From Pseudoteredinibacter isoporae_A (GTDB taxonomy: Bacteria; Pseudomonadota; Gammaproteobacteria; Pseudomonadales; Cellvibrionaceae): a stretch of DNA of 64,000 nucleotides. Made by a program: the position numbers and the translations under genes. Below the pieces are notes generated by a model. It ran no database searches. It was not told where the DNA came from and saw nothing but the letters and a program-made list of their open reading frames with translations. The stretch's first letter is position 1, and every line of letters starts with the position of its first letter. Of the stretch, positions 50,601 to 58,978 are shown one piece after another. The stretch spans positions 496,001 to 560,000 of the forward strand of contig NZ_BAABWJ010000001.1 of the NCBI RefSeq assembly GCF_040372805.1, given 5' to 3'.

Positions 50601-50737
50601 AGGCGACCCGGAGAGGCGTTTGGAAATACCTCGCGGTCCAGTCGATTGTAATTGTAGATTCCACCAATAATAATCGCGACCATTAACAAGTTGGCCGCAA
50701 TGGGGTTCTCAACGAACCACTGGATCAACTTATTCAT
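47612..50737 (-). CDS. RND-family efflux permease (AcrB/HAE1 type)
   Basis: 1041 residues, full length. Twelve predicted helices and two large periplasmic loops in the duplicated RND layout. TM4 carries the proton-relay aspartates (LGIVVDDAIIVGESVY, about 405-420), and TM10-11 the GVVVNDNLVLLDRIN segment. Substrate: probably drugs, solvents or lipophilic compounds pumped across the outer membrane in complex with the adjacent adaptor and an outer-membrane channel. The start ATG 50737 overlaps the adaptor stop (TGATG); the TTG three bases earlier is less likely. Confidence 0.94.
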   Translation of the reverse strand: MNKLIQWFVENPIAANLLMVAIIIGGIYNYNRLDREVFPNASPGRLSIGVPYPGAGPKEVEEQIVKRIEQAVFDLEGIKKIESSARNGYGSVNIEVQNEYDTQVLLNDVKTRVDSITTFPADVERPEVQESKNKIEVLSIGIYGEVDDTALKSVGEWLRDEISLLPAVTLVELEAVRPEQMAIEISEQKLRGYGLRFEDVVNAVRSSSLNLGAGSIRSKNGDLQVQTRAQAYTVEDFQNIVIRSKEDGSELTIGEVADVKETLEEWNLIARLNGRKAVYLEVYATDNPNVVETAKEVREFIEEIQPQLPQGVHAVVWRDWSTLFEGRLNLLLSNSLSGLALVFVVLMLFLRPALAAWVTVGIAVAFLGAFWFLPTTGVSLNMLSLFAFLLVLGIVVDDAIIVGESVYSRQQGGMQGNLSAATGAKMVSKPVILAVISTIIFFAPMLFIPGGLGEISFGIPAVVTLCLVFSLIESLLILPSHLAHMKPERESRFAFMRKFQVWRQGVANGLEHVADRYYKTSLKRMLQHNGTTVAIFIVAFFLSVSVFVGGWVGKSFMPVVASDFVRMRMKIPEGAPFATMDSIIERVEGAVPELKKDQELFGEEGGDAVIKDMQTWGWRNNIVVSLSLTDGEGRDVSADAVVKRWRELVGPLPELEELTLDATINDVGADISLLLTAPGDDEVVLADVAQKLEEALFSYAGVYDVRNSIESARSDIQLSLKPYAETLGLSLSDVARQVRQGFYGAEAQRIPRGNEDVRVMVRYPKEDRNNVDHLGNVRIRTVDQREIPLQAVANVDYVPGYSHIKREDRKRSVKIKAYVKKGEGVPGEIVQAIMKEHYPKWSKQYPGLKLDVSDGMKEEQEFMVAILVNFFIASLIVLAIMAVAFKSYWQPFLIFTAVPFGFMGAIVGHMLLGREISMMSFLGFFACSGVVVNDNLVLLDRINQLRAQGENVYDAVVNAGRDRFRAIILTSVTTFVGLVPILFETSSQAQFLVPMVISLAFGVLLATTVTLILVPSLFMLAERAKSRWRNEPSPLPRLELS

Positions 50738-51984
50738 CAACCCTCAACCTCTTGTTCATTGCGGGCATCGTTATCACCAGCAACACTTTCAGCAGCAGAA
50801 GGTTTGGACTCCAGCACCTCCTCCCCTTTCACGCGAACCTCTTTATCGGCCGACAGATACTGCTGATTGGCGGCGATAATTTTATCGCCAGCGCCTATAT
50901 CACCTTTTACCCAGACCTTATCGTTGGACACTTTTAGAACTTTCACTTCATCGATCTGCACTTTGTTATCGTTACTGACTCGGTAAATCAAATTATTTTT
51001 GTACAGCGCCTTTCTCGGTAACTCCACAACATTCGATAAATTTTTGCCGTCGATTTTCGCCTCGACGAACAAACCGACCATCAGCGGCGCTGTTTGCTCC
51101 GGGTGATAAGGCGAATCAATTTCTGCCACGGCGTAGTACAAACGCGTGCGAGTATCGAGGCTTGCATCTGTTCGCACAATGCGTCCTTGCCAGGTTTGCT
51201 GATCCCCCGCAACCGTACCGGACAATTCAACATTCGGTCCCGCCTGATTCGCCGCACTGCCGCCTAGAGGTAGATCAACCAAGCCCGCTTCCGCATCCGT
51301 CAAAGGCAAACGAATTTCGACCACAGACGTATCGAATGCTTTGCCCAGTTGAGTGCCCGGCCCGACATACTGTCCAAGATCCACGCTGGTGCTACGCACC
51401 AAACCCGAAAACGGCACGCTGATTTTTGTGCGACGAAGGTTCAATTCCGCTTTTTCCAAGTTCGCACGCGCGGCGTCCAAGCTGGCCTGCGCAGCGGCAA
51501 TCTGCGGTTTGCGAAGGAAAAGGTCATTGGCTTCATCATTTCCAAGATTGCGCCATTCGCGTTTTTTCTGACGAGCTTGTCCGCGTTCAGTCGCCAGACG
51601 CTGCTCGGCTTCGGCAACTTGAGATTTCGCCTGTACCACCGCAAAGCGATAGTCACGAGGATCGATCTCCACCAGCGGTTCCCCCGCCGCAATATGACCA
51701 CCCGCAACAAAGCTCGGGTTTACTTTCACGATACGACCTGAGACTTCGGCGACCAAACTGATTTCACGTCGTGGCGCGACGGTACCCTGACTGTGGACGC
51801 TCAGTTGATGCTCGGCAGGTTCCGCAATCACAATCTCCACTTCAGCCGGTTTGGGTTCTTCTTTGGGCTGAGGTTTGGATTTTGGTTTCATGGTGGCTAC
51901 GGCAAACACTAACACGGCACCGGCAAGCAAAATCAGAATGGGCAAAAACTTGCTCCAACGGGAGCGGACAGCGGAATCAGCCAC
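50737..51984 (-). CDS. RND efflux periplasmic adaptor (HlyD/MFP family)
   Basis: 415 residues. An N-terminal membrane anchor (about 12-30), a Pro/Lys/Glu-rich linker, then lipoyl-like halves flanking an alpha-helical hairpin (AQAKSQVAEAEQRLATERGQ) and a beta-barrel (about 240-340). It joins the inner-membrane pump to an outer-membrane factor. GTG start at 51984. Coupled to the permease. No TolC gene and no TetR regulator are linked here. Confidence 0.92.
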   Translation of the reverse strand: MADSAVRSRWSKFLPILILLAGAVLVFAVATMKPKSKPQPKEEPKPAEVEIVIAEPAEHQLSVHSQGTVAPRREISLVAEVSGRIVKVNPSFVAGGHIAAGEPLVEIDPRDYRFAVVQAKSQVAEAEQRLATERGQARQKKREWRNLGNDEANDLFLRKPQIAAAQASLDAARANLEKAELNLRRTKISVPFSGLVRSTSVDLGQYVGPGTQLGKAFDTSVVEIRLPLTDAEAGLVDLPLGGSAANQAGPNVELSGTVAGDQQTWQGRIVRTDASLDTRTRLYYAVAEIDSPYHPEQTAPLMVGLFVEAKIDGKNLSNVVELPRKALYKNNLIYRVSNDNKVQIDEVKVLKVSNDKVWVKGDIGAGDKIIAANQQYLSADKEVRVKGEEVLESKPSAAESVAGDNDARNEQEVEG

Positions 51985-52284
51985 TACAGGAAGTCCTCAT
52001 GCATTATCTATTGTCATTATTGGCCGGTATCCACACCAGGCCTGGGGCTAAAGTGCTAGTGTAACGCAGCCAGAGCGCCGCGTCGGGATTTTACCCTTCT
52101 TCACATAGTTCACTGCTTCCCGAAAATACTGACACAACATCACCTGAACCCAGAGGCAACAGCCATAATCCCCGGCTAAAAACAAGGCTGTTGTACACCT
52201 TCGGAATACCGCATAATGCGCCGTCCCCGGGGTGCGGCGTGCCTGCCGCAAGCGAAGGAATACATAAGAGAGACCAAAGATTCA
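51985..52284. promoter_or_regulatory. Divergent region between RND pump operon and tex
   Basis: 300 bp. CAACAGCC (52157-52164) and GGCTGTTG (52186-52193) form perfect 8-bp arms 21 bp apart, a possible operator for either gene. TGCGGC (52233-52238) and GCCGCA (52245-52250) could form a small hairpin in the tex leader. I see no gene or consensus promoter of convincing quality. Confidence 0.4.
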
Positions 52285-54642
52285 ATGATCAGTATTAATG
52301 CTCGCATTGCCGATGAGCTATCGGTAAACGCTCGCCAGGTAGAGGCGGCTGTGGAACTGTTGGACGAAGGCGCCACGGTTCCTTTTATTTCACGTTACCG
52401 TAAAGAGGTAACTGGCGGCTTGGATGATGGCCAACTGCGTACCCTGGAAGAACGCTTACGCTATTTGCGAGAGCTGGAAGATCGCCGTTCCGCGATTCTG
52501 AAAAGCATTCACGAGCAGGAAAAGCTGACGCCAGAGCTGGAGGCGGAAATTAACGCCGCAGACACCAAAAACCGACTGGAAGATTTGTACCTGCCGTACA
52601 AACCCAAACGCCGTACCAAAGGCCAGATTGCCAAAGAAGCGGGCTTGGAACCTCTGGCAGACAGCTTGTTGGAAAACCCCAATCTGGCTCCGGAAGAGGA
52701 AGCTCAAAAGTACCTCAATGGCGACAGCGAAGAAGGCCAGAAGATTACCGACATCAAAGCGGCTCTGGACGGCGCCAAGTATATTTTGATGGAGCGCTTT
52801 AGCGAGAACGCCGAGCTGATTGGCAAACTGCGTCAGTTCCTGAAAGACGAATCCAACCTCAGCGCTCGCTTGATGGACGGTAAAGAAGCCGAAGGGGCGA
52901 AGTTTTCCGACTACTTTGAACACGATGAGGCCTTGGGCGGCGTGCCTTCTCACCGCGCCCTGGCCATGCTTCGTGGTCGCAATGAAGGCATCCTGAGCCT
53001 CGCCATTACCGTAGGCGACCCGGAAGATCGCCTGGCGGCCCATCCCTGCGAAGCCATGATCGCCGATCACTGGGAGATTCGACAGCAGGAACGCGCGGCG
53101 GATAAATGGCTGTCCGAGGTGGTTCGTTGGACCTGGCGCGTAAAACTGCTGACTCATTTGGAAACCGATCTGCTCGGCGAAATCCGCGAAGCGGCTGAAG
53201 AGGAAGCCATTAAAGTATTTGCCAGTAATCTGAAGGATCTGTTATTGGCGGCCCCAGCTGGTCAGAAAGCCACCATCGGCCTGGACCCGGGTCTGCGTAC
53301 CGGCGTGAAAGTCGCGGTCGTCGACGCCACCGGTAAAGTGGTCGATCACGGCGCGATCTTCCCGACGCCACCCCAGAAAAAGATCCGTGAAGCCGAAGCG
53401 GTCCTTGTCGCTCTGTGCAAAAAGCACGATGTGGGCCTGATTGCCATCGGCAACGGCACAGCATCTCGTGAAACCGATAAGTTCGTGGGTGATGTGCTCA
53501 AAACCCATAAGGACATCACGGCGCAAAAAGTGATGGTCAATGAGGCCGGCGCCTCGGTGTACTCCGCCTCGGAAGTGGCCGCCAAAGAATTTCCAGATCT
53601 TGACGTGACCATTCGCGGCGCCATCTCCATCGCTCGCCGCCTGCAGGACCCTCTGGCAGAGCTGGTGAAAATCGAGCCGAAGTCCATCGGTGTTGGCCAG
53701 TACCAGCACGATGTGTCCCAGGCACAATTGGCTCGCTCCCTGGATGCTGTCGTCGAAGACTGTGTAAACGCCGTAGGTGTTGAAGTCAACACTGCCTCCG
53801 CACCTCTTTTGGCCGCCGTTTCTGGTCTGAACAGCAGCATTGCCAACAATATCGTCGAGTTTCGCGATCAGAACGGTGCCTTTAAAAGCCGCGAAGACCT
53901 GAAAAGCGTCAGTCGCTTTGGCGCCAAAACCTTCGAACAAGCCGCTGGCTTCCTGCGTGTTGCCGGTGGAGACAATCCATTGGATGCCTCGGCAGTACAC
54001 CCGGAATCCTATTCCGTTGTGGAAGCCATTGCCGAGAAAAACGGTCGGCCGATTCACAATCTGATGGGCGATTCCGGCTTCTTGCGAGCCCTCAAGCCTG
54101 CAGACTACACTTCGGAAGCCTTTGGTGTGCCAACCGTGACCGATATCATCAGCGAGCTGGACAAACCCGGCCGCGACCCTCGTCCGGAGTTTAAAACCGC
54201 ACAGTTCCAGGACGGCGTTGAAGAAATCAAGGATTTGGAACCGAGTATGATCCTGGAAGGTACCGTGACCAACGTGACTAACTTTGGCGCCTTCGTCGAC
54301 ATTGGTGTGCACCAGGACGGCCTGGTTCACATCTCAGCCCTATCCAATACCTTTGTCAAAGACCCCCGCGAGGTGGTGAAGGCCGGCGACATCGTCAAGG
54401 TTAAAGTGATGGAAGTGGACGTGCCTCGTAAGCGTATTGGCCTATCTATGCGCCTGGATGACACCCCGGGAGAGAAACAATCTGGCCCAGCAGGTCAACA
54501 GCACCGCGGCAAAGGCCGCCAGGACCGCAGCCAGCAGCAACGTTCCTTTGGTGGCGGCAGCAAACAGGGCGGCCAGCAGAAACAAGGGGGCATGGGCTCG
54601 ATGGGCGCTCTGTTACAGCAGGCCATGAAGAACAAAAAGTAA
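52285..54642 (+). CDS. tex: Transcription accessory protein Tex
   Basis: 785 residues, as usual for Tex. Domains in order: an N-terminal helical/HTH region (NARQVEAAVELLDEGATVPFISRYRKE), a YqgF-like RNase H fold (about 330-450, TIGLDPGLRTGVKVAVVD), helix-hairpin-helix repeats (about 500-610) and an S1 RNA-binding domain (about 655-725, GTVTNVTNFGAFVDIGVHQDGLVHIS). The tail is a Gln/Gly-rich, basic segment. Tex is an RNA-binding protein affecting transcription or translation. I chose ATG 52285; an extension from 52216 has no similarity. Confidence 0.95.
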   Translation: MISINARIADELSVNARQVEAAVELLDEGATVPFISRYRKEVTGGLDDGQLRTLEERLRYLRELEDRRSAILKSIHEQEKLTPELEAEINAADTKNRLEDLYLPYKPKRRTKGQIAKEAGLEPLADSLLENPNLAPEEEAQKYLNGDSEEGQKITDIKAALDGAKYILMERFSENAELIGKLRQFLKDESNLSARLMDGKEAEGAKFSDYFEHDEALGGVPSHRALAMLRGRNEGILSLAITVGDPEDRLAAHPCEAMIADHWEIRQQERAADKWLSEVVRWTWRVKLLTHLETDLLGEIREAAEEEAIKVFASNLKDLLLAAPAGQKATIGLDPGLRTGVKVAVVDATGKVVDHGAIFPTPPQKKIREAEAVLVALCKKHDVGLIAIGNGTASRETDKFVGDVLKTHKDITAQKVMVNEAGASVYSASEVAAKEFPDLDVTIRGAISIARRLQDPLAELVKIEPKSIGVGQYQHDVSQAQLARSLDAVVEDCVNAVGVEVNTASAPLLAAVSGLNSSIANNIVEFRDQNGAFKSREDLKSVSRFGAKTFEQAAGFLRVAGGDNPLDASAVHPESYSVVEAIAEKNGRPIHNLMGDSGFLRALKPADYTSEAFGVPTVTDIISELDKPGRDPRPEFKTAQFQDGVEEIKDLEPSMILEGTVTNVTNFGAFVDIGVHQDGLVHISALSNTFVKDPREVVKAGDIVKVKVMEVDVPRKRIGLSMRLDDTPGEKQSGPAGQQHRGKGRQDRSQQQRSFGGGSKQGGQQKQGGMGSMGALLQQAMKNKK

Positions 54643-54677
54643 AAGCTTTACAAAACTTAAGTTCAGCGCTGCTTCAT

Positions 54678-54712
54678 GCTCGCTAGGCCAGTATAATCAA
54701 GGCCTGGCGAGC
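54678..54712 (+). repeat. 12-bp inverted repeat downstream of tex
   Basis: GCTCGCTAGGCC (54678-54689) pairs with GGCCTGGCGAGC (54701-54712) with one G-U pair. The loop contains a TATAAT at 54692-54697. There is no T-tract; it is likely a tex 3' hairpin. Confidence 0.5.
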
Positions 54713-54860
54713 TATGACCATGACATCTAATGGGTGCCATTATCGCCCGTTAATAGCCTTTTTCGTCATAGTTCGAGGAACGTCAGGGATTTTCCTCGTC
54801 TAAATCAGCAAGAAGCCAAACAGGCGAAGAAAACAGACACACAGAGATTTGGAGCAAATC

Positions 54861-55415
54861 ATGTCCGAAGAGAAAGAAGTACAAGGCGAAGTTATTGAAG
54901 AAAGCGTAGAGCATACTGAAGCGAACTCCCAAGAGAACAGCGACAGTACTGCAACAAACGAAAGTACAACGAACGAAAGTACAGCAAACAACGAACAGCA
55001 AGAAAGCCGTGCCCAAGAGCAGAACGCTCAGAGTCAGCAACAAGAGGCTCCAAAGCAAAGCTTCGAACCTGCAGCCCCAAGTTCCGATGAGCGCAACTGG
55101 GCCATGTTTTGTCACTTGGCGACTATGAGTGGCTTCATTATTCCTTTCTTCAGCATTATCGGCCCATTGATTGTCTGGCTGATCAAACGCGACGAAATGG
55201 AATACGTGAACTACCACGGCAAGGAAGTTCTGAACTTTCAAATTACGATTGCACTCGCAATGTTTGTGAGCGCCATCCTGACCGTTATTCTGATCGGGGT
55301 CGTCATGATGTTTGTGGTCGGTATTTTCTGGTTTGTCATGTCGATTATCGGCGGCGTTAAAGCCAGCAGCGGTGAGTATTTCGAATATCCCTTCACTCTC
55401 CGCCTGATCAAATAA
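54861..55415 (+). CDS. DUF4870 membrane protein with acidic N-terminus
   Basis: 184 residues. Residues 1-75 are a low-complexity, Glu/Ser/Asn/Gln-rich, probably disordered stretch with several TNES/NEST repeats. From about 80 the DUF4870 domain follows (RNWAMFCHLATMSGFIIPF, IKRDEMEYVNYHGKEVLNF, FWFVMSIIGGVKAS), with three to four membrane helices. Function unknown. ATG 54861 has GGAGC six bases upstream; a TTG at 54849 is discarded. A strong terminator follows. Confidence 0.83.
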   Translation: MSEEKEVQGEVIEESVEHTEANSQENSDSTATNESTTNESTANNEQQESRAQEQNAQSQQQEAPKQSFEPAAPSSDERNWAMFCHLATMSGFIIPFFSIIGPLIVWLIKRDEMEYVNYHGKEVLNFQITIALAMFVSAILTVILIGVVMMFVVGIFWFVMSIIGGVKASSGEYFEYPFTLRLIK

Positions 55416-55430
55416 TTGCGCCAAAAAGTT

Positions 55431-55460
55431 AAAAAGCGAGGTCTTTACCTCGCTTTTTTT
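55431..55460 (+). terminator. Terminator after DUF4870 gene
   Basis: GCGAGGT (55436-55442) pairs with ACCTCGC (55447-55453) over a CTTT loop, followed by seven T. Confidence 0.93.
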
Positions 55461-55794
55461 ATGTCTGCAAAAAAACAAGAAGACTGGCACGACACTTTCC
55501 TGCGGCAGTTAACCAATAGCTCAGTAGTTATTTGACAGATTCCTGAACAACTCATAGGCTTAGTTGGTGGCTTGCGTGCAATCCTCTTAACGATCATTTT
55601 CGCAACACTGTCGAACAATGAAATAATGGGATCGTCGAAGTTGCTCCAAAGATAAAAAGCAATGGCAAATTGCCGGAGCGACCCATCCCAGGGAGGGTAG
55701 CAAAAAGCTTGCGTTCTATAACAGCTAACCGGTATACACCTATCATTCATTAACACGTGATAAATAAACCGTAAAATAAACAACAGGAATCGTT
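55461..55794. other. Intergenic region, no supportable gene
   Basis: About 334 bp between a terminator and a small secreted-protein gene. An open frame of 112 residues exists on the minus strand (55445-55783) but its 3' end reads through the DUF4870 terminator, it has a poor start and I recognise no family. A plus-strand frame opening at ATG 55461 is interrupted by TGA after about 24 codons. The end of the region presumably holds the promoter of the gene at 55795. Confidence 0.4.
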
Positions 55795-56151
55795 ATGAAA
55801 AAAATCTCTCAAGTTGTTGTATCCGGTCTTGCCCTTAGCCTCAGCCTTGGCAGCATCGCCGCAGAGACGGCTAAAGACGAAGTGGTTTGCAAGAAAGCTC
55901 GTGCTTCAATCTATCAGCATTACAGCAAGAAGTGCATGACAGAAAATGAATGGAAATCCTGGACCGTCAAAGCCGAAAAGCAAATGAAACGCCAGTCGTC
56001 CATTGCAAATGTCAGCCCTAACCAGAAAGCCATTCTGGAAGAAGGTGACAGTCAAATCACCGCCAAAGTCGCACGCAAAAACCATCCAGTGTCCAGTCGC
56101 TCAAGCGACCGCAATGCCAACAATCACCGTGAGCTTGCAAAGCTTCGCTAA
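55795..56151 (+). CDS. Small secreted protein of unknown function
   Basis: 118 residues with a clear signal peptide (cleavage after SIAA, about residue 22). The mature part is basic and hydrophilic, with two cysteines (VVCKKARA and KKCMTE) that could form a disulfide. I do not recognise a family. It has its own upstream region of about 330 bp and no operon partner. Confidence 0.65.
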   Translation: MKKISQVVVSGLALSLSLGSIAAETAKDEVVCKKARASIYQHYSKKCMTENEWKSWTVKAEKQMKRQSSIANVSPNQKAILEEGDSQITAKVARKNHPVSSRSSDRNANNHRELAKLR

Positions 56152-56370
56152 ATAAGGGCCCGCTCTCAATTAGCAGCGAAAGTGCAAAAATAGTCAGGAG
56201 TGGATGAATCTCCTGGCTGGGTATGGTCCTAGAATTGAACAACAAATACCTTACGCAGGTAGCAGGCGAGTGTTAAATGGCCATTCTGTCTTCGGCCAGG
56301 CGGCGCTCAATTTTTCTCCCAAGGAAAAATAAACCGTCCTGTTTCCAGGTTCTAACGAATCAACAGCGAA

Positions 56371-56399
56371 TCGCTCAAGCCACCCGTTGGCTTGAGCGA
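56371..56399. repeat. Perfect 12-bp inverted repeat over the stop of the gene at 56375
   Basis: TCGCTCAAGCCA (56371-56382) and TGGCTTGAGCGA (56388-56399) with a five-base loop. The minus-strand stop codon of the adjacent gene falls inside one arm. No T-tract; probable 3' end hairpin. Confidence 0.6.
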
Positions 56400-56719
56400 C
56401 TTATCCGCCAATTCGCAACCCACACACCGGTCAAGCAACAAGCAATCGCCAAAATATATGCCGCGCCATAAACCGGGCCAGATACTTTATAGATAGGGCC
56501 GTAAATCTGATATTCGAGCCCCATATAACAAGCGACACCTAACAGAGCACCCCAGATGTAGGGCATGGGAAAGCGCGCAAAATAATAACCGGCAAACAAG
56601 CTCGGCACGCCCATGAGCAAAACGACCCCTTTGTAATCCAGAGGTAATATCGAGGCCCAGAAAGCCGCACCAAATAACAGCACGGCTCCGGCCGTATAAG
56701 CAGTCCACTGATTGTTCAT
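56375..56719 (-). CDS. Small membrane protein of unknown function
   Basis: 114 residues, four hydrophobic helices (about 8-27, 31-48, 52-70 and 82-105) rich in Gly, Ala, Tyr and Trp. I recognise no family. An ATG at 56719 is available. It follows the beta-propeller lipoprotein gene by 72 bp on the same strand. Membrane topology and even spacing support a real gene. Confidence 0.6.
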   Translation of the reverse strand: MNNQWTAYTAGAVLLFGAAFWASILPLDYKGVVLLMGVPSLFAGYYFARFPMPYIWGALLGVACYMGLEYQIYGPIYKVSGPVYGAAYILAIACCLTGVWVANWRISRSSQRVA

Positions 56720-56791
56720 GCCACACCCATAAGTAAAGCGTTACAGCGTCATTATCATCCGAGGACTTTGCCAGCGCTATTAGACGAAACG

Positions 56792-57922
56792 CTAATTGCG
56801 TTCATCTTCGGAGACCGAAGCTGTCGAAGGTTTTGGTACACGCAATAGCCGATCACCGGCAAAACTGCCGATGTACATATAATCTCCCAGAACCTGAGCG
56901 ACGGTTCCTGCCCCCATCGGCGGCCCCTGTTGCTCCAGAACAATCTGATGGCTCATGTCCTGTGGATCAATTTCCACAATATCAAAACGGCTTGGGCAAG
57001 CGCCTTCACGCAGATCCATGCATTGCTGGGCACTGGCCAAATCAAAATGCTGTGAGGCCACCAACAAGTGACCGTTATCGCCCCATTGCACATTGTCAGG
57101 ATGTAACATTTCTGCACTGGCCAGAATCTCGCCCGTACGCCAGTCCAGTTTGCAAACCTCATTGTCTCCCCAGCTGTTCACATACAAATATTTCCCTTCC
57201 GGATCGATTTGAATGCCATTAGGGAAAGCACTGCGGAAATTTTTCACTTTGGAGAACTCACCACCGTTCTCGGGTTGCCAATGCCAAACCCAACCGGTAT
57301 CAAAGCCCAACAGGCCTTCCAGCTGAGGCCAGTTAATGGGCCCGAGGCTGAGACCTTCCATCGCGAACATGTGAGTCGTAAAGAAACCACCATCCGGGCC
57401 CGCAACCACATCGTTAATGTTGCTGTTCTCTGGCATTTCAACGCAGCCTTGCCAACTGATTTGAAAGTCATCACCCTCACGTCGAATCAAAAAAGATTCC
57501 ACCGCTTCGCGCCCACCATGATTTACCACCAGCAAACGCTGAGTATGCTCATTCAGACGACTGAGATGAATACCATGGGGAGAAAACGCTTTTCCCGGTG
57601 GCTCACACGTTTCCTGTCCCCAGTGCTCTGAGTCCGCTTCCGTGAAGTCAGGGAAAATTTTAAGATGTTTGGCTTTGACATCGAAAAATGCCAACGACCC
57701 AGGCGTATGCTGTCCCACAATACCCATCTGGCTGACGATCAAAGTGCGTCCGTCGCCCAAGGGCTCGAGATCTTCTGGATTATGAAAACCGCACAGTGCT
57801 TTGCGGTCGCCCAGGGCGTTGCAATCAGTAACAGGAGGCATGGTCTCACCACAGGCCATCAAAGCACCCACTGCAAGTAAGCAATAGGCTCTGCACAGAA
57901 TCAATCGTAAAAACGTCGCCAT
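56792..57922 (-). CDS. Beta-propeller lipoprotein, SMP-30/strictosidine-synthase-like
   Basis: 376 residues. A lipoprotein signal has lipobox LMAC (Cys about 24), then a six-bladed propeller: HNPEDLEPLGDGRTLIVSQMG, FSPHGIHL, INDVVAGPDGGFFTTHM, PNGIQIDPEGKYLYVNSWGDNEV, HPDNVQWGDNGHLLVASQ. The FP(N)GI/PDN metal-site residues match the SMP-30/arylesterase/lactonase group, so a lactone or ester hydrolase is possible. ATG 57922 is supported by GAGA upstream; 57928 is an alternative. Confidence 0.78.
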   Translation of the reverse strand: MATFLRLILCRAYCLLAVGALMACGETMPPVTDCNALGDRKALCGFHNPEDLEPLGDGRTLIVSQMGIVGQHTPGSLAFFDVKAKHLKIFPDFTEADSEHWGQETCEPPGKAFSPHGIHLSRLNEHTQRLLVVNHGGREAVESFLIRREGDDFQISWQGCVEMPENSNINDVVAGPDGGFFTTHMFAMEGLSLGPINWPQLEGLLGFDTGWVWHWQPENGGEFSKVKNFRSAFPNGIQIDPEGKYLYVNSWGDNEVCKLDWRTGEILASAEMLHPDNVQWGDNGHLLVASQHFDLASAQQCMDLREGACPSRFDIVEIDPQDMSHQIVLEQQGPPMGAGTVAQVLGDYMYIGSFAGDRLLRVPKPSTASVSEDERN

Positions 57923-57983
57923 GAGCATTCTCGTTGTTGTCTTCCCTAACTCGCAGTGTAAGCGAAAAGTCTTGGGACCAAAA

Positions 57984-58021
57984 CGAAAAAAGCCCCCAAG
58001 GTTAAAACCAAGGAGGCTAAA
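57984..58021 (-). terminator. Terminator of fpr
   Basis: Leftward, AGCCTCC pairs with GGGGGCT, then GG with CC around a short internal mismatch, followed by six T and CG. Confidence 0.7.
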
Positions 58022-58075
58022 GCGTGAAACGGTTAACGTCGTATTGCAGCCGTCAGGATTTTAAACGCGTTGGTC

Positions 58076-58849
58076 TTACTGCTCGACAAACGCACGCTCG
58101 ATTACATAGTGGGCTTTTTGCCCGTGACGCGATTCTTTAAAACCATGGCTATCCAGAATCTCGCAGGTTTCTTTCAACATGCTGGGACTGCCGCAAATCA
58201 TAAAACGATCATCTTCGAGATTCGGCTTTGGCAGATCCAGATCCTGGAACAATTTGCCCATCCGCATCAGGTCAGTAATGCGCCCATTGTTTCGGTAGGG
58301 TTCGCGGGTAACGGTTGGGTAATACAATAATTTTTCTCGAACTTCATCCCCGAAAAACTCATTATTGGGCAGCTCATTTTCAATAATGTCCTGATAAGCC
58401 AGTTCAGAGGCGTGGCGCACACCATGAGTCAAAATGATTTTGTCGAAACGCTGATACACCTCAGGGTCTTTGATGATACTCATAAAGGGTGCCAAGCCAG
58501 TTCCTGTGCTAATAAGATAGAGATGCTTACCCTCTAACAGGTGATCCGCCACAAGAGTCCCGGTAGGCTTAGTGGACAACAACACTTCGTCACCCACCTG
58601 AATGTTCTGCAAGCGTGAAGTTAACGGGCCATCGGGCACTTTAATGCTGAAAAATTCCAGCTCCTCATCGTAATTCGCGCTGGCAATACTGTAGGCCCGC
58701 ATCAATGGCTTTCCCTCAACCTCAAGACCCATCATCACGAAATGGCCATTCTCAAAACGCAAGCTTTGACTACGGCTGGTATTAAAGCTGAACAGGCTTT
58801 CATTCCAGTGATGTACTCGGGTGACTCGTTCACGAATCAGGCTGGCCAT
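58076..58849 (-). CDS. fpr: Ferredoxin/flavodoxin-NADP+ reductase
   Basis: 257 residues, as in gammaproteobacterial Fpr. FAD-binding signature RAYSIAS (about 50-56), GPLTSRL, then the NADP domain with STGTGLAPFMSII and TRE...MICGSP; the C-terminus reads YVIERAFVEQ, typical of subclass I bacterial FPR. It moves electrons between NADPH and ferredoxin or flavodoxin, supporting Fe-S repair and oxidative-stress defence. It is divergent from a LysR regulator across 129 bp, as in Pseudomonas where FinR activates fpr. Confidence 0.95.
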   Translation of the reverse strand: MASLIRERVTRVHHWNESLFSFNTSRSQSLRFENGHFVMMGLEVEGKPLMRAYSIASANYDEELEFFSIKVPDGPLTSRLQNIQVGDEVLLSTKPTGTLVADHLLEGKHLYLISTGTGLAPFMSIIKDPEVYQRFDKIILTHGVRHASELAYQDIIENELPNNEFFGDEVREKLLYYPTVTREPYRNNGRITDLMRMGKLFQDLDLPKPNLEDDRFMICGSPSMLKETCEILDSHGFKESRHGQKAHYVIERAFVEQ

Positions 58850-58978
58850 AGGGCTTCTCCATAGAGGTAACTATCAATGGCAGACAGTCTAGATATCTGT
58901 CACTTAACTGTAAAATGGGTTATCTTTCTATTGCTTATTGATAAAATCGATATAAAACTTGATACCACTGGAACCTGT
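58850..58978. promoter_or_regulatory. fpr/finR divergent promoter region with dyads
   Basis: Two dyads: GACAG (58883-58887) with CTGTC (58897-58901), nine bases apart, and TTATC (58920-58924) with GATAA (58940-58944), 15 apart. LysR proteins bind such AT-rich dyads. These are candidate FinR sites only. Confidence 0.45.

Noticed and set aside
52216..52284. Upstream extension of tex
   Set aside because: No similarity to Tex; the family N-terminus begins at 52285.
53242..54330. 362-residue minus-strand frame within tex
   Set aside because: Antisense shadow produced by codon bias; tex is unmistakable on the other strand.
54692..54697. TATAAT hexamer after tex
   Set aside because: Sits in the loop of an inverted repeat and has no -35 element at the right distance.
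55461..55660. Plus-strand reading frame beginning with ATG at 55461
   Set aside because: Stopped by TGA after about 24 codons; the later stretch matches nothing I recognise, so neither gene nor pseudogene can be claimed.
55445..55783. 112-residue minus-strand open frame
   Set aside because: No family recognised, poor start context, and its 3' end reads back through the T-tract of the DUF4870 terminator; not a supportable gene.
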